A stretch of 64,000 nucleotides of DNA from the NCBI RefSeq assembly GCF_001598475.1, contig NZ_BCZA01000005.1, positions 248,001 through 312,000 of the forward strand, read 5' to 3'. A model generated the notes under the pieces. That model worked only from the letters and a program-made list of their open reading frames with translations. It made no database searches and was not told the DNA's origin. The DNA comes from Pantoea agglomerans NBRC 102470 (GTDB taxonomy: Bacteria > Pseudomonadota > Gammaproteobacteria > Enterobacterales > Enterobacteriaceae). The first letter of the stretch is position 1, and every line of letters begins with the position of its first letter. Positions 40,784 through 49,887 of this stretch are shown in pieces. The translations under genes and the position numbers were made by a program.

Positions 40784-41792
40784 GATGTTTCCCTGAAAAA
40801 GAGCCATGAAATGCCGGGGCGACACTCTCCCCGAGACGTAAATGATGAGCCAGCAGATGGGTTTTACCGCCGACGGGATTCAGAAGCAGGTCAATGGCGC
40901 GCGCGCCCATTAGCGCAATCGGCTGCACCACGCTGGCCAGTGAAGGTGAAAGCTGTTCGCCCAGCTCAATGCCATCGAAGCCGACCACGGAGAGCTGATT
41001 CGGAACGCTGACGCCGGCACGCGCAGCGGCGCCCAGAAGGCTGATAGCCAGCAGATCGTTACTGCAAATCACCGCCGTCAGCGGCGAAGGTGAATTAATC
41101 AGCGGCAGCAACGGATGGAAATCGGACTGGATATGGCTGGGCATCTCAATCATCGCCTGCGGCGTCAGACCGGCCTGCTGCATGGCATCGCAGTAGCCGA
41201 GATAGCGCAGACGGGCGCGGTCAGATTGCTGCATAGGGCCCGCAGCCATCACGATGTGGCGGTGGCCCAGTGACACCAGATGGACGGTCGCTTCGGCAAT
41301 GGCTTTGCGGTTATCTACGCACAGCGCGGGCCATTCGTGCTGTTGCGGTACGTTGTGGGTCAGCACGAAGGGCATCTTCGCCGCCGCCAGTGTCGGCAGC
41401 AGCGCACTGCTGTCGGCATCTGCCACCGTCAGTACCAGACCGGCGACACGCTGGTGCAGCATATGTTCGACAATGGCCGCTTCCCGCTCAGCCTGATAAT
41501 CACTGGTTGCTACCAGCAGGCCATATCCCGCCAGACGAGCCTGCTGCTCCATCGCCTGTAATTGCATGGCAAAAACCGGATTGAGCAGTGAAGGCAACAG
41601 GACGCCAAGCGTGGTGGAGTGCTGGGTGCGGAGCTGACGGGCAATATGATTCGGGCGGAAACCGATCTGTTCCGAGGCGGCAAGCACCTTTTGCAGCGTG
41701 CCCGGTTTTAGCAGATGAGGGTCAGAAAAGGCGCGCGCAGCGGTTGCGCGGGAGACCCCTGCCAGTCTGGCTACGCTGATTAAATCGGTCAT
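40767..41792 (-). CDS. LacI-family transcriptional repressor of the importer operon
   Basis: A 341-aa regulator from ATG 41792. N-terminal LacI helix-turn-helix (ISVARLAGVSRATAARAFSD, residues 4-23), then a periplasmic-binding-fold effector domain. The stop lies inside the solute-binding gene, so repressor and transporter form one operon. The palindrome at 41807-41836 lies 15-44 bases before the start, as expected for autoregulation. Effector unknown. Ribosome site GAGG. Confidence 0.93.
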   Translation of the reverse strand: MTDLISVARLAGVSRATAARAFSDPHLLKPGTLQKVLAASEQIGFRPNHIARQLRTQHSTTLGVLLPSLLNPVFAMQLQAMEQQARLAGYGLLVATSDYQAEREAAIVEHMLHQRVAGLVLTVADADSSALLPTLAAAKMPFVLTHNVPQQHEWPALCVDNRKAIAEATVHLVSLGHRHIVMAAGPMQQSDRARLRYLGYCDAMQQAGLTPQAMIEMPSHIQSDFHPLLPLINSPSPLTAVICSNDLLAISLLGAAARAGVSVPNQLSVVGFDGIELGEQLSPSLASVVQPIALMGARAIDLLLNPVGGKTHLLAHHLRLGESVAPAFHGSFSGKHHVTHR

Positions 41793-41806
41793 GACTGCCT
41801 CGTTTA

Positions 41807-41836
41807 TTGTCGATGAGATCGATCTCATTGCGACAA
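41807..41836. promoter_or_regulatory. Palindromic operator of the LacI-type repressor
   Basis: A perfect 16-bp palindrome ATGAGATCGATCTCAT (41813-41828) with a central CG, as is usual for LacI-family sites, is flanked by TTGTCG and CGACAA arms (41807-41812 and 41831-41836). It lies immediately upstream of the repressor gene and thus of the whole importer operon. Confidence 0.8.
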
Positions 41837-41916
41837 CACTAGCGGCGTTCTATGACAGGGACATCACAGCAATTTGACGGGAAGGTGACAGCGGCAGTGA
41901 CGCCGCTGTGGGGGAA

Positions 41917-42525
41917 TTAAAGCATCAGGAAGGCGTAACCGCTGTTTTCCAGGGTCGCAACGGTGGTGCCGCTGGAGATAGTGTGAGTGACCATCGGGTC
42001 GATCCAGTTGCGCTCAAGCTGATGAAACGCCACTGACTGATCGCAGATAGTGACCTGAACGCCCGCTTTTTTCAGCTCGCTGATCAGCTTCAGGTTCGGG
42101 TTATCGACGCCGTAGGCTTTGCTGAACTGGTCATTATTCAGCGCTGATGAAACCGCGTCGCCGTTAATTGACACCACAAATTTCAGCTGGTCGAGTGGCA
42201 CACCTGCCGCATAATAGAGGTTGGTGACGCGCGCTACGCGCTCCAGACCGAGATTCGGCTTACGAATATCCCCTTCACTGCGGTTGATCTGAAATACTAT
42301 TTTATTACTCAGGCCCGCTGTCGTGCCGGGTTTAAATGCAGGCGTATCGACATAATGTATTTTTCCGTAGCCTTCAATCGCTGGCGTACTCCAGAAATCA
42401 GCAGGTTCGGATTTATTATCCGCCATTTTCCCGCTGACCTTATCGAATAATTCCGGCAACTGTAAAACATTGCCGCCGATAAATCCCGCTACGGCTGCCA
42501 TCACCACTAAAGCTGCTGGACGCAT
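41917..42525 (-). CDS. Membrane-anchored DsrE-family protein, copy 1
   Basis: A 202-aa protein with an N-terminal membrane anchor (residues about 3-22) and a DsrE/DsrF/YchN-type domain (COG1416-like). A conserved cysteine C161 lies in TICDQSVAFH, and the family end motif is TVATLENSGYAFL. DsrE proteins carry or sense sulfur; a periplasmic anchored form is unusual. Paralogous to the next gene (shared WSTPAIEGYGKIHY and NPNLKLI blocks). Confidence 0.8.
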   Translation of the reverse strand: MRPAALVVMAAVAGFIGGNVLQLPELFDKVSGKMADNKSEPADFWSTPAIEGYGKIHYVDTPAFKPGTTAGLSNKIVFQINRSEGDIRKPNLGLERVARVTNLYYAAGVPLDQLKFVVSINGDAVSSALNNDQFSKAYGVDNPNLKLISELKKAGVQVTICDQSVAFHQLERNWIDPMVTHTISSGTTVATLENSGYAFLML

Positions 42526-42556
42526 TAACTCTTCTCCCGATCGTTTAAAACATCAA

Positions 42557-43162
42557 TTACATTGCCAGCCACGCGTATCCCTGGTTTTGCAGGGTTGATA
42601 CGGTGGTCGGACTGGAAAGCGCATGGACCACAGATTTATCAATCCAGTTATTAGGATAGTGATGGAATGCCACGGACTGATCGCAGACCGAGACTTTCAC
42701 TCCCGCCTGATTCAGCTCATTAATCAGCTTCAGGTTTGGATTTTCGATGCCATAAAACTTTTTAAAATGGGCGTTATCCAGCATGGCGGGCGTCGCATCG
42801 CCGGTGACCGAAACGACAAACTTCAGCTGATCGGCCGGAATGCCGGAGGCGATATATAAATTCACCACGCGCGCCACACGCTCCAGTCCCAGATTGGGCG
42901 CGGTCATCGCGCCATCGCTTCGGGTAATCTGAAAAACAATTTTATTGCTCAGGCCTGCCACCGGTTTAAACGCAGCGTCGGGCTCATAATGAATTTTGCC
43001 GTAACCTTCAATCGCCGGTGTACTCCAGAATCCCGGGGCTTCCTGTGGCTCGGTTGCAAAATGGCGTGTCACTTTGTCATAAATCTCGCCACTCTGTGTG
43101 ACAGCCGCGCCAACGACTCCGCCAATAATGGCGATTAACGCGTATGAAACAACTGAACGCAT
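42557..43162 (-). CDS. Membrane-anchored DsrE-family protein, copy 2
   Basis: A 201-aa protein from ATG 43162 (GGAGAG about 8 bases upstream), with an N-terminal membrane anchor and the same domain as copy 1: WSTPAIEGYGKIHY, NPNLKLINEL, C160 in SVCDQSVAFH, end motif TVSTLQNQGYAWL. It is the first of the pair, 31 bases before copy 1, and both are likely in one transcript. Role unknown. Confidence 0.8.
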   Translation of the reverse strand: MRSVVSYALIAIIGGVVGAAVTQSGEIYDKVTRHFATEPQEAPGFWSTPAIEGYGKIHYEPDAAFKPVAGLSNKIVFQITRSDGAMTAPNLGLERVARVVNLYIASGIPADQLKFVVSVTGDATPAMLDNAHFKKFYGIENPNLKLINELNQAGVKVSVCDQSVAFHHYPNNWIDKSVVHALSSPTTVSTLQNQGYAWLAM

Positions 43163-43916
43163 AACACTTCTCTCCGGCAAATAATGGCTGGCAGATTCAG
43201 GACTGAATCAGGTCGGCTATCTATATCACAGCGCAGGCATAATTCTCGCCTGCGTAAATTCAGGTCAGCGCGCGGCTGATAACTGCTGAAATTATTCACC
43301 TTCCGTATTAATCGAAAAGTTTCATTATGAGGAAAAAAAGGTCTTAATCAGAATGGACCTGACTTTTTGTGCTTTTTTCCATTTCTGTGACATTAACAGC
43401 AATAAATAACAGCCAGGCGTAGCTGGAATAAGCAGGATAAAGGCGGGAGCTACGATTTAATTTATCAATGGCGAAGAGGAGATTCACGGCTCAGAGAGGG
43501 CTATTTTTTCAGAGTAGACCTGGAAAAACTCATGCCATAGTCAGTTTTTTTGAGTGAATTTACATAACTTTAAAAAAATCCGCTCACAGGCTAAATCTGC
43601 GCGGCAGCAGATTCTGCTTTATTCTGCCGAAGCGCATTGGGAATAAATGAATAAGGCATTACTTAACCGCTCACAAACCCGGCGATACTCCGCCGGTTTT
43701 TATTCGTTTAACCGCGGTTTAAGTTGGCAGGATGTTCAGTTTTTTTCGTCAAAATGGGCGATCTTGCACAAATTACGTTGGTCGTTTGCCAGAAAACGAC
43801 ATTTCATTCTTTTGATGCTCTGGTTAAGATAGTCACGAACCGTCGTTATCTGCGAAAAATGGAACATTCCCGCTGCGCACCTGTCCATTTTCAGGGCCTC
43901 TCTACAGGATTAAGGC
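43163..43916 (+). other. Long A+T-rich gap upstream of bepA (754 bases)
   Basis: No protein gene can be supported; the open frames (61 and 94 codons) have no ribosome site or likeness. The left part must hold the promoter of the DsrE pair, the right part that of bepA. A strong plus-strand terminator at 43679-43703 lies in the middle without an evident upstream gene, hinting at a small RNA. In E. coli perM occupies the position before bepA; no perM trace is seen here. Confidence 0.5.
43679..43703 (+). terminator. Orphan Rho-independent terminator
   Basis: CCGGCG-ATACTC-CGCCGG is a 6-bp GC stem followed by TTTTTATT on the plus strand. No gene on the plus strand ends before it; bepA begins 214 bases later. 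It may end an unannotated small RNA. Confidence 0.7.
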
Positions 43917-45380
43917 ATGTTGAACCGGTTAAAGAAAACGCTGATCGCCGCGCTCCTTCCGACGCTCATTTTCACTACTCTGTCACCTGCTTATGCCGAT
44001 GTCAGTGATTCACTTCCCGATATTGGCACTACGGCCGGTTCGACGCTGTCGATTAATCAGGAACTGCAGATGGGCGACTTTTATGTGCGCCAGCTGCGTG
44101 CCAGTGCGCCGCTGATCAACGATCCGCTGCTTAATCAGTATATTAATCAGCTGGGTCAGCGACTGGTGTCGCATGCCGACTCAGTGAAAACCCCGTTCCA
44201 CTTCTTTCTGATTCAGAACGATGAGCTCAACGCCTTTGCCTTTTTTGGTGGCAACGTGGTGCTGCACTCAGCGCTGTTCCGCTATACCGAAAATGAAAGC
44301 CAGCTGGCATCAGTAATGGCGCATGAGATCTCACACGTTACCCAGCGCCATCTGGCGCGCGCAATGGAAGATCAGAAGCGCAATGCGCCACTGACATGGG
44401 TCGGTGCGCTGGGCTCTATTCTGCTGGCGATGGCCAATCCGCAGGCGGGCATGGCAGCACTGACCGGCACTCTGGCGGGAACTCAGCAGGGGATTATCAG
44501 TTTTACCCAGGGTAATGAGCAGGAAGCTGACCGCATCGGAATTCAGGTACTGCAGCGCGCCGGGTTTGATCCCCAGGCGATGCCGAACTTTTTACAGAAG
44601 CTGGCCGATCAGAGCCGCTTCTCCTCGAAGCCACCTGAAATTCTGCTGACGCATCCCCTGCCCGACAGCCGTCTGGCGGATGCCCGTAACCGCGCTAACC
44701 AGATGCGGCCGGTGGTGGTGCAATCTACAGAAGATTTCTATCTGGCAAAGGTGCGTTCACTGGGCATGTACTCGACCGGGCGTAATCAGCTTACCGACGA
44801 ACTGCTGAACCAGTATGCCAGCGGCAATTCTCGTGAGCAGCTGGCGTCACAATATGGCAAAGCCATACAGTTTTTGCAGGCGAAAAGCTTTGCCGATGCG
44901 AAGCGGATTATGACGCCGCTGCTGGCGAAGCAGCCGAATAACGTCTGGTTCCTGGATCTTATGTCAGACATCGATATCGGTCTGAATCAGCCACAACAGG
45001 CGATCGCTCTGCTCAGCGCCGCCACCAGTGCAAAAAACAGCCCGGTGGTGCAGCTCAATCTGGCCAATGCCTACGTTGAAGCGAAACAGTATGCCAACGC
45101 CAGCCGCATTCTGAATCGCTACACCTGGGCTAATAAAGATGATCCCAACGGCTGGGATTTGCTGGCCCAGGCGTCTGCACAGCAGGGACTGAATGATGAA
45201 GAGTTATCGGCGCGGGCAGAGAGTCTGGCGCTGAATGGCCAGCTCGATCAGGCGATCACCGCGCTTGGCAGCGCCAGCGCACAGGTGCCGCTCGGCAGCC
45301 TGAAACAGGCGCGCTACGATGCCCGTATCGATCAGCTGCGCCAGTTACAACAGCGCTTTAAGCAATATCAGAAAGGTTGA
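43917..45380 (+). CDS. bepA: Periplasmic metalloprotease/chaperone BepA
   Basis: A 487-aa secreted protein. Signal peptide ends near AYAD (residue 28); the M48 zinc motif HEISH ([13 protein letters not shown]) lies near residue 136 and the third ligand in EQEADRIG; C-terminal TPR repeats occupy about 310-485. BepA degrades or helps LptD and BamA substrates at the outer membrane. Followed by yfgD, as in E. coli. RBS AGGATTAAGG. Confidence 0.96.
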   Translation: MLNRLKKTLIAALLPTLIFTTLSPAYADVSDSLPDIGTTAGSTLSINQELQMGDFYVRQLRASAPLINDPLLNQYINQLGQRLVSHADSVKTPFHFFLIQNDELNAFAFFGGNVVLHSALFRYTENESQLASVMAHEISHVTQRHLARAMEDQKRNAPLTWVGALGSILLAMANPQAGMAALTGTLAGTQQGIISFTQGNEQEADRIGIQVLQRAGFDPQAMPNFLQKLADQSRFSSKPPEILLTHPLPDSRLADARNRANQMRPVVVQSTEDFYLAKVRSLGMYSTGRNQLTDELLNQYASGNSREQLASQYGKAIQFLQAKSFADAKRIMTPLLAKQPNNVWFLDLMSDIDIGLNQPQQAIALLSAATSAKNSPVVQLNLANAYVEAKQYANASRILNRYTWANKDDPNGWDLLAQASAQQGLNDEELSARAESLALNGQLDQAITALGSASAQVPLGSLKQARYDARIDQLRQLQQRFKQYQKG

Positions 45381-45412
45381 GCATTCACGCTGCGAATAAA
45401 GGAGAGTCTGAG

Positions 45413-45754
45413 ATGGTGACGATTTACCACAACCCGCGCTGCAGCAAGAGCCGCGAGACGCTGGCACTGCTGAGCGCCCGCGGGATAGAGCCGGAAGTGG
45501 TGCTCTATCTGCAAACGCCGCCCGATCGCGAGACGCTGCAAATCCTGTTACAGAAACTGGGAATGCAGAGTGCACAACAGTTGATGCGGACTAAAGAGGC
45601 GATCTATAGCGAACTGGCACTCAGCGACAAAAGCGAAAGTGCGCTGCTGGATGCGCTGGTGGAACATCCGGTGCTGATTGAAAGGCCGATAGTGATCAAT
45701 GGCGACAAGGCGCGGATCGGGCGTCCGCCCGAAGCGGTGCTCGACCTGTTTTAA
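45413..45754 (+). CDS. yfgD: ArsC-family oxidoreductase YfgD
   Basis: A 113-aa arsenate reductase-like protein beginning [17 protein letters not shown]; the likely reactive cysteine is C10. Family members reduce arsenate with glutaredoxin, but YfgD is not proven to. ATG 45413 has GGAGAG about 7 bases upstream; the region before it belongs to bepA's tail. It converges on hda and the two stop codons overlap by 4 bases. Confidence 0.92.
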   Translation: MVTIYHNPRCSKSRETLALLSARGIEPEVVLYLQTPPDRETLQILLQKLGMQSAQQLMRTKEAIYSELALSDKSESALLDALVEHPVLIERPIVINGDKARIGRPPEAVLDLF

Positions 45755-46452
45755 AGGCCGAGTGTCTCTTTCACAAACGGAATGGTGAGTTTACGCTGGG
45801 CGCTGATCGAGGCGCGATCAAGCCGATCCAGCGTATCAAACAGGGTGCGCATTTCACGATCCAGTCGCTTCAGCAGGAAGCGTCCCACATCTTCCGGCAG
45901 CTCAAATCCGCGTAACCCGGCGCGCAGTTGCAGCGCCTGTAATTTATCTTCGTCGGAGAGAGGCTGCAGGCGATAGATCTGCCCCCAGTCCAGCCGCGAG
46001 GCGAGATCGGGCAGTTGCAGATTAAGCTGGCGTGGTGGACGATCGCCGGTAATAAACAGGCGCGTATTGCCGGTTTCCAGAATACGGTTATAGAGATCGA
46101 AGATCGCCATTTCCCATTCAGGCTCGCCTGCAATGCACTCGATGTTATCGATGCAGACCAGTGACAGCTGCTCCATCCCTTCCAGTACTTCCGGTACAAA
46201 CCAGGTGCGTTTATCCAGCGGAACGTAACCGACCGCTTCGCTGCGCGCTGACATCTCGGCGCACGCGGCGTGCAGCAAATGGCTCCGCCCTCCGCCTTCG
46301 CGTGACCAGAAGTAGAGATAGCTGCCATGTTGTTGGTTGAGAGCGCCTTTCAGCGCGGCAATCAGCGACGGGTTTTCCCCCGGCCAGAAGCTGGAGAAGG
46401 TTTCATCGTCAGGTAAATAGAGTGGCAATGACAATTGTGCCGGCGTGTTCAG
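45751..46452 (-). CDS. hda: DnaA inactivator Hda
   Basis: A 233-aa AAA+ protein that, with the DNA-loaded sliding clamp, makes DnaA hydrolyse ATP (RIDA), limiting replication initiation. The clamp-binding motif QLSLPL is at the N-terminus. The AAA+ fold has [12 protein letters not shown] and DNIE as Walker B-like. The start is CTG at 46452: [19 protein letters not shown] is the known E. coli N-terminus, also reported to start at CTG, and gives exactly the E. coli length. GAGG lies 5 bases upstream. A GTG two codons earlier is the alternative. Confidence 0.94.
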   Translation of the reverse strand: MNTPAQLSLPLYLPDDETFSSFWPGENPSLIAALKGALNQQHGSYLYFWSREGGGRSHLLHAACAEMSARSEAVGYVPLDKRTWFVPEVLEGMEQLSLVCIDNIECIAGEPEWEMAIFDLYNRILETGNTRLFITGDRPPRQLNLQLPDLASRLDWGQIYRLQPLSDEDKLQALQLRAGLRGFELPEDVGRFLLKRLDREMRTLFDTLDRLDRASISAQRKLTIPFVKETLGL

Positions 46453-46559
46453 AAGCACCTCAGCAAGAGAACAAGCAAAAAATCGGGGGAAGTCTAACAC
46501 AGTTTTCAGAAAGAGATGAATGGGGCGTCCCTGCCCCGATCCTGTCAGGCTTGCTGCGA

Positions 46560-47843
46560 TCACGGCTCGCGCGATTCTTCAGCCTCCAGCACCACTTCTT
46601 CCGGACGCAACAGCGAGATCACACGGAAGATCAGCGCTAATCCAACCCCTACGATTGTCGCCAGCGCCATGCCTTTCAGCTCTGCAGCACCGATATGCAC
46701 CTTCGCACCGCTGACGCCGATGATCAGGATCACCGAGGTCAGGATCAGATTTTGCGCTTTGTTGTAATCGACTTTGGATTCGATCAACACCCGGATACCG
46801 GATGCGCCGATCACGCCATACAGCAGCAGCGACACGCCGCCCATTACCGGTACCGGGATCGCCTGGATCACCGCCGCCAGTTTGCCGACACAGGAGAGCA
46901 GGATCGCCAGAATCGCCGCGCCGCCAATCACCCAGGTACTGTAGACGCGGGTAATTGCCATCACACCGATGTTTTCGCCGTAGGTGGTGTTAGGCGTTGA
47001 ACCAAAGAAGCCGGAGATGACCGTTGATAAGCCGTTGGCGAACATCGAACGATGCAGGCCAGGGTCGCGAATCAGATCTTTCTTTACGATGTTGGCGGTG
47101 ACCACCAGATGACCGATATGCTCGGCAATCACCACCAGCGCCGCAGGCAGGATCGTCAGCATCGCCACCCACTCAAAGCGCGGGGTATAGAAGGTTGGCA
47201 GCGCAAACCAGGGGGCTTTGACCACGCCGCTCCAGTCAACGATGCCCATAAATGCAGAGAGCAGATAACCCGCCACCACCCCGACCAGAATCGGGATGAT
47301 CGCCAGGAAGCCACGAAACAGCACGGAACCGAATACCGTCACTGCCAGCGTGACCAGCGAAATCAGCACGGTTGTACTGTCGGGCGCACTGCCTTCCGCG
47401 GGCAGCAGACCTGCCATATTGGCGGCAACACCCGCCAGCTCCAGACCGATGACGGCGACAATCGCGCCCATCGCCGCCGGGGGAAACATCACATCGAGCC
47501 AGCCGGTGCCCGCGCGTTTGACAATCAGCGCCACCAGACAGAACAGCACGCCGCACAGGATAAATCCGCCCAGCGCGACCTCATAACCCAGCGGCAGCAA
47601 TAGCAGTACTGGCGAGATAAAGGCAAAACTGGAACCGAGGTAAGCGGGAATTTTGCCTTTACAGATAAAGAGGTAGATCAGCGTGCCTACGCCGTTGAAT
47701 AACAGCACCGTCGCCGGGTTGATGTGGAACAGAATCGGTACCAGTACCGTGGCACCAAACATGGCGAACAGGTGTTGCAGGCTGAGTGGAATGGTTTGCA
47801 GTAACGGCGGTCGTTCACTGACGCCAATGGCGCGACGAGTCAT
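46560..47843 (-). CDS. uraA: Uracil:proton symporter UraA
   Basis: A 427-aa nucleobase transporter with about 14 membrane segments. Nearly identical to E. coli UraA ([40 protein letters not shown]). The substrate-binding residues around E241 ([12 protein letters not shown]) and E290 (YGENIG) of that protein are present. ATG 47843 or the adjacent ATG 47846 is the start. It follows upp through a terminator. Confidence 0.96.
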   Translation of the reverse strand: MTRRAIGVSERPPLLQTIPLSLQHLFAMFGATVLVPILFHINPATVLLFNGVGTLIYLFICKGKIPAYLGSSFAFISPVLLLLPLGYEVALGGFILCGVLFCLVALIVKRAGTGWLDVMFPPAAMGAIVAVIGLELAGVAANMAGLLPAEGSAPDSTTVLISLVTLAVTVFGSVLFRGFLAIIPILVGVVAGYLLSAFMGIVDWSGVVKAPWFALPTFYTPRFEWVAMLTILPAALVVIAEHIGHLVVTANIVKKDLIRDPGLHRSMFANGLSTVISGFFGSTPNTTYGENIGVMAITRVYSTWVIGGAAILAILLSCVGKLAAVIQAIPVPVMGGVSLLLYGVIGASGIRVLIESKVDYNKAQNLILTSVILIIGVSGAKVHIGAAELKGMALATIVGVGLALIFRVISLLRPEEVVLEAEESREP

Positions 47844-47956
47844 CATTTATCCCCTTATGTTATTTATCCCCCAGGGCGCGCGCCTCTGGCACAGCAGCAG
47901 GCACGCCGGTGAGCCTCGCAGCCACACCAAACCCGTTCGGGGATCTTTTTTTTGCC

Positions 47957-47983
47957 AAAAAAAAGCCGACTCTCTGGTCGGCT
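47957..47983 (-). terminator. Terminator between upp and uraA
   Basis: AGCCGAC-CAGAGA-GTCGGCT with eight Ts on the minus strand, 8 bases after the upp stop. uraA transcription must pass it or use another promoter. Confidence 0.9.
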
Positions 47984-47990
47984 GTGCGAT

Positions 47991-48617
47991 TTATTTGGTT
48001 CCGAAAATCTTGTCCCCGGCATCGCCGAGCCCGGGAATGATGTAACCCTTCTCATTCAGTCCCTGATCCACTGACGCGGTGTAAAGCTCAACGTCAGGAT
48101 GCGCTTTCTCCAGCGCGGCAATCCCTTCTGGTGCGGCAACCAGTACCAGCACTTTAATACTGGTGCAGCCCGCTTTCTTCAGCAGGTCGATGGTGGCGAT
48201 CATGGAACCGCCGGTCGCCAGCATAGGATCGACGACCAGCGCCAGGCGCTCTTCGATGTTAGAGACCAGCTTCTGGAAATAGGGAACCGGCTCCAGTGTC
48301 TCTTCATCACGGTAAACACCCACCACGCTGATACGGGCGCTGGGAACGTGCTCTAGCACCCCTTCCATCATGCCCAGGCCGGCACGCAGAATCGGCACCA
48401 CCGTGATTTTTTTGCCTTTGATCTGATCGATCTCTACCGGGCCGTTCCAGCCCTCAATGGTTACGCGCTCTGTTTCCAGATCGGCGGTCGCTTCGTAGGT
48501 CAGCAGGCTGCCCACTTCAGACGCCAGCTCGCGAAAACGCTTTGTACTGATATCATGCTCACGCATCAAGCCCAGTTTATGTTTGACCAGCGGGTGTCTG
48601 ACTTCCACGATCTTCAT
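47991..48617 (-). CDS. upp: Uracil phosphoribosyltransferase
   Basis: A 208-aa salvage enzyme making UMP from uracil and PRPP. PRPP-binding loop [10 protein letters not shown] (about residues 130-140), and the uracil-binding end [17 protein letters not shown]. Same length as in E. coli. Its promoter carries a T-run at the start of transcription (see 48645-48665). Confidence 0.97.
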   Translation of the reverse strand: MKIVEVRHPLVKHKLGLMREHDISTKRFRELASEVGSLLTYEATADLETERVTIEGWNGPVEIDQIKGKKITVVPILRAGLGMMEGVLEHVPSARISVVGVYRDEETLEPVPYFQKLVSNIEERLALVVDPMLATGGSMIATIDLLKKAGCTSIKVLVLVAAPEGIAALEKAHPDVELYTASVDQGLNEKGYIIPGLGDAGDKIFGTK

Positions 48618-48644
48618 TGGTGTTCTCCCGGAATGAGTTGAGCT

Positions 48645-48665
48645 AAAAAAAATCGCGGGATTATA
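48645..48665 (-). promoter_or_regulatory. upp promoter -10 and UTP-sensitive start region
   Basis: On the minus strand TATAAT (48660-48665) is followed, 7 bases on, by GATTTTTTTT (48654-48645), with eight Ts. In E. coli upp the same TATAAT...GATTTTTTTTG arrangement gives UTP-dependent start choice and reiterative U addition, lowering expression when UTP is high. The -35 is weak. Confidence 0.7.
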
Positions 48666-48766
48666 CCGCCTTTTACGCTCCGCGCCACCTGCTCTTGCGC
48701 AAAGCCGCGGGTTTTACCGGGACAAATAGAGGATTAATGAAAATCGCCCGATGCGCAATCCCGGAC

Positions 48767-48782
48767 TCGCAAACGTTTGCCT
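48767..48782. promoter_or_regulatory. PurR operator upstream of purMN
   Basis: TCGCAAACGTTTGCCT matches the PurR consensus ACGCAAACGTTTGCGT at 14 of 16 positions, with a perfect GCAAACGTTTGC core, 65 bases before the purM start. PurR with hypoxanthine or guanine represses purMN in E. coli. Confidence 0.88.
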
Positions 48783-48846
48783 GCACTGATAGAATTGCCG
48801 CGCTTTATTTTAAACCACCAACCGCAACTCGCGTGGGGACCTCGCA

Positions 48847-49887
48847 GTGACCGACAAAACCTCTCTCAGTTACAAAGACGCCGGTGTTGATATTGATGCT
48901 GGTAACGCTCTGGTTGACCGTATTAAAGGCGTAGTGAAAAAGACGCGTCGCCCGGAAGTGATGGGTGGACTGGGCGGTTTTGGTGCGCTTTGCGCGCTGC
49001 CGCAGAAATACCGTGAACCGGTGCTGGTCTCCGGCACCGATGGCGTTGGCACCAAGCTGCGTCTGGCGATGGATCTCAAACGTCACGATGCCATTGGTGT
49101 TGACCTGGTGGCGATGTGTGTCAACGACCTGGTGGTACAGGGCGCCGAGCCCCTCTTCTTCCTCGACTACTACGCTACCGGCAAACTGGATGTGGATACC
49201 GCCTCTGCGGTGATCACCGGCATCGCCGAAGGTTGTCTGCAGTCGGGTTGTGCGCTGGTGGGCGGTGAAACCGCTGAGATGCCAGGCATGTATCACGGCG
49301 AAGATTACGATGTGGCCGGTTTCTGTGTTGGCGTGGTGGAAAAGTCAGAGATCATTGATGGCAGCAAGGTGCAGGATGGCGACGTACTGATTGCCCTCGG
49401 CTCCAGCGGCCCGCACTCCAACGGCTATTCGCTGGTGCGTAAGATTCTGGAAGTCAGCAATACCGATCCGCTGGCTGAACAGCTGGAAGGCAAACCGCTG
49501 GCCGATCATCTGCTGGAACCGACCCGCATCTACGTGAAAAATATCCTGAGCCTGATTGAGCAGGTCGATGTGCACGCTATCGCACACCTGACCGGCGGCG
49601 GCTTCTGGGAGAATATTCCGCGCGTGCTGCCCGACAACACTCAGGCCGTCATCGACGAGAAGAGCTGGCAATGGCCGGCCGTCTTCAGCTGGTTACAGCA
49701 GGCAGGCAACGTCAGCCGTTTCGAGATGTACCGTACCTTTAACTGCGGCGTCGGCATGATCATCGCCCTGAGTCCGGCAGACGCGGACAACGCGATTGCG
49801 CTGATGCAGGCTGCGGGCGAGAAAGCCTGGAAGCTCGGCGTAATTAAAGCGTCTGATGCCGAAGAGCGTGTGGTCATCAACGGATGA
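48847..49887 (+). CDS. purM: AIR synthetase (phosphoribosylformylglycinamidine cyclo-ligase)
   Basis: A 346-aa enzyme that closes the imidazole ring of AIR using ATP. Starts at GTG 48847 (as in E. coli) behind GGGGAC. ATP-binding loop [13 protein letters not shown], and [10 protein letters not shown] are visible. The stop overlaps purN by 4 bases. Repressed through the PurR site upstream. Confidence 0.97.
   Translation: MTDKTSLSYKDAGVDIDAGNALVDRIKGVVKKTRRPEVMGGLGGFGALCALPQKYREPVLVSGTDGVGTKLRLAMDLKRHDAIGVDLVAMCVNDLVVQGAEPLFFLDYYATGKLDVDTASAVITGIAEGCLQSGCALVGGETAEMPGMYHGEDYDVAGFCVGVVEKSEIIDGSKVQDGDVLIALGSSGPHSNGYSLVRKILEVSNTDPLAEQLEGKPLADHLLEPTRIYVKNILSLIEQVDVHAIAHLTGGGFWENIPRVLPDNTQAVIDEKSWQWPAVFSWLQQAGNVSRFEMYRTFNCGVGMIIALSPADADNAIALMQAAGEKAWKLGVIKASDAEERVVING

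Noticed and set aside
43709-43722. Palindrome around AACCGCGGTT between the orphan terminator and bepA
   Set aside because: Only 10 bases pair perfectly and there is no adjacent regulator or half-site spacing to support an operator.
43647-44008. 61- and 94-codon open frames upstream of bepA
   Set aside because: The first spans the orphan terminator and the second runs into bepA in another frame; neither has a ribosome site.
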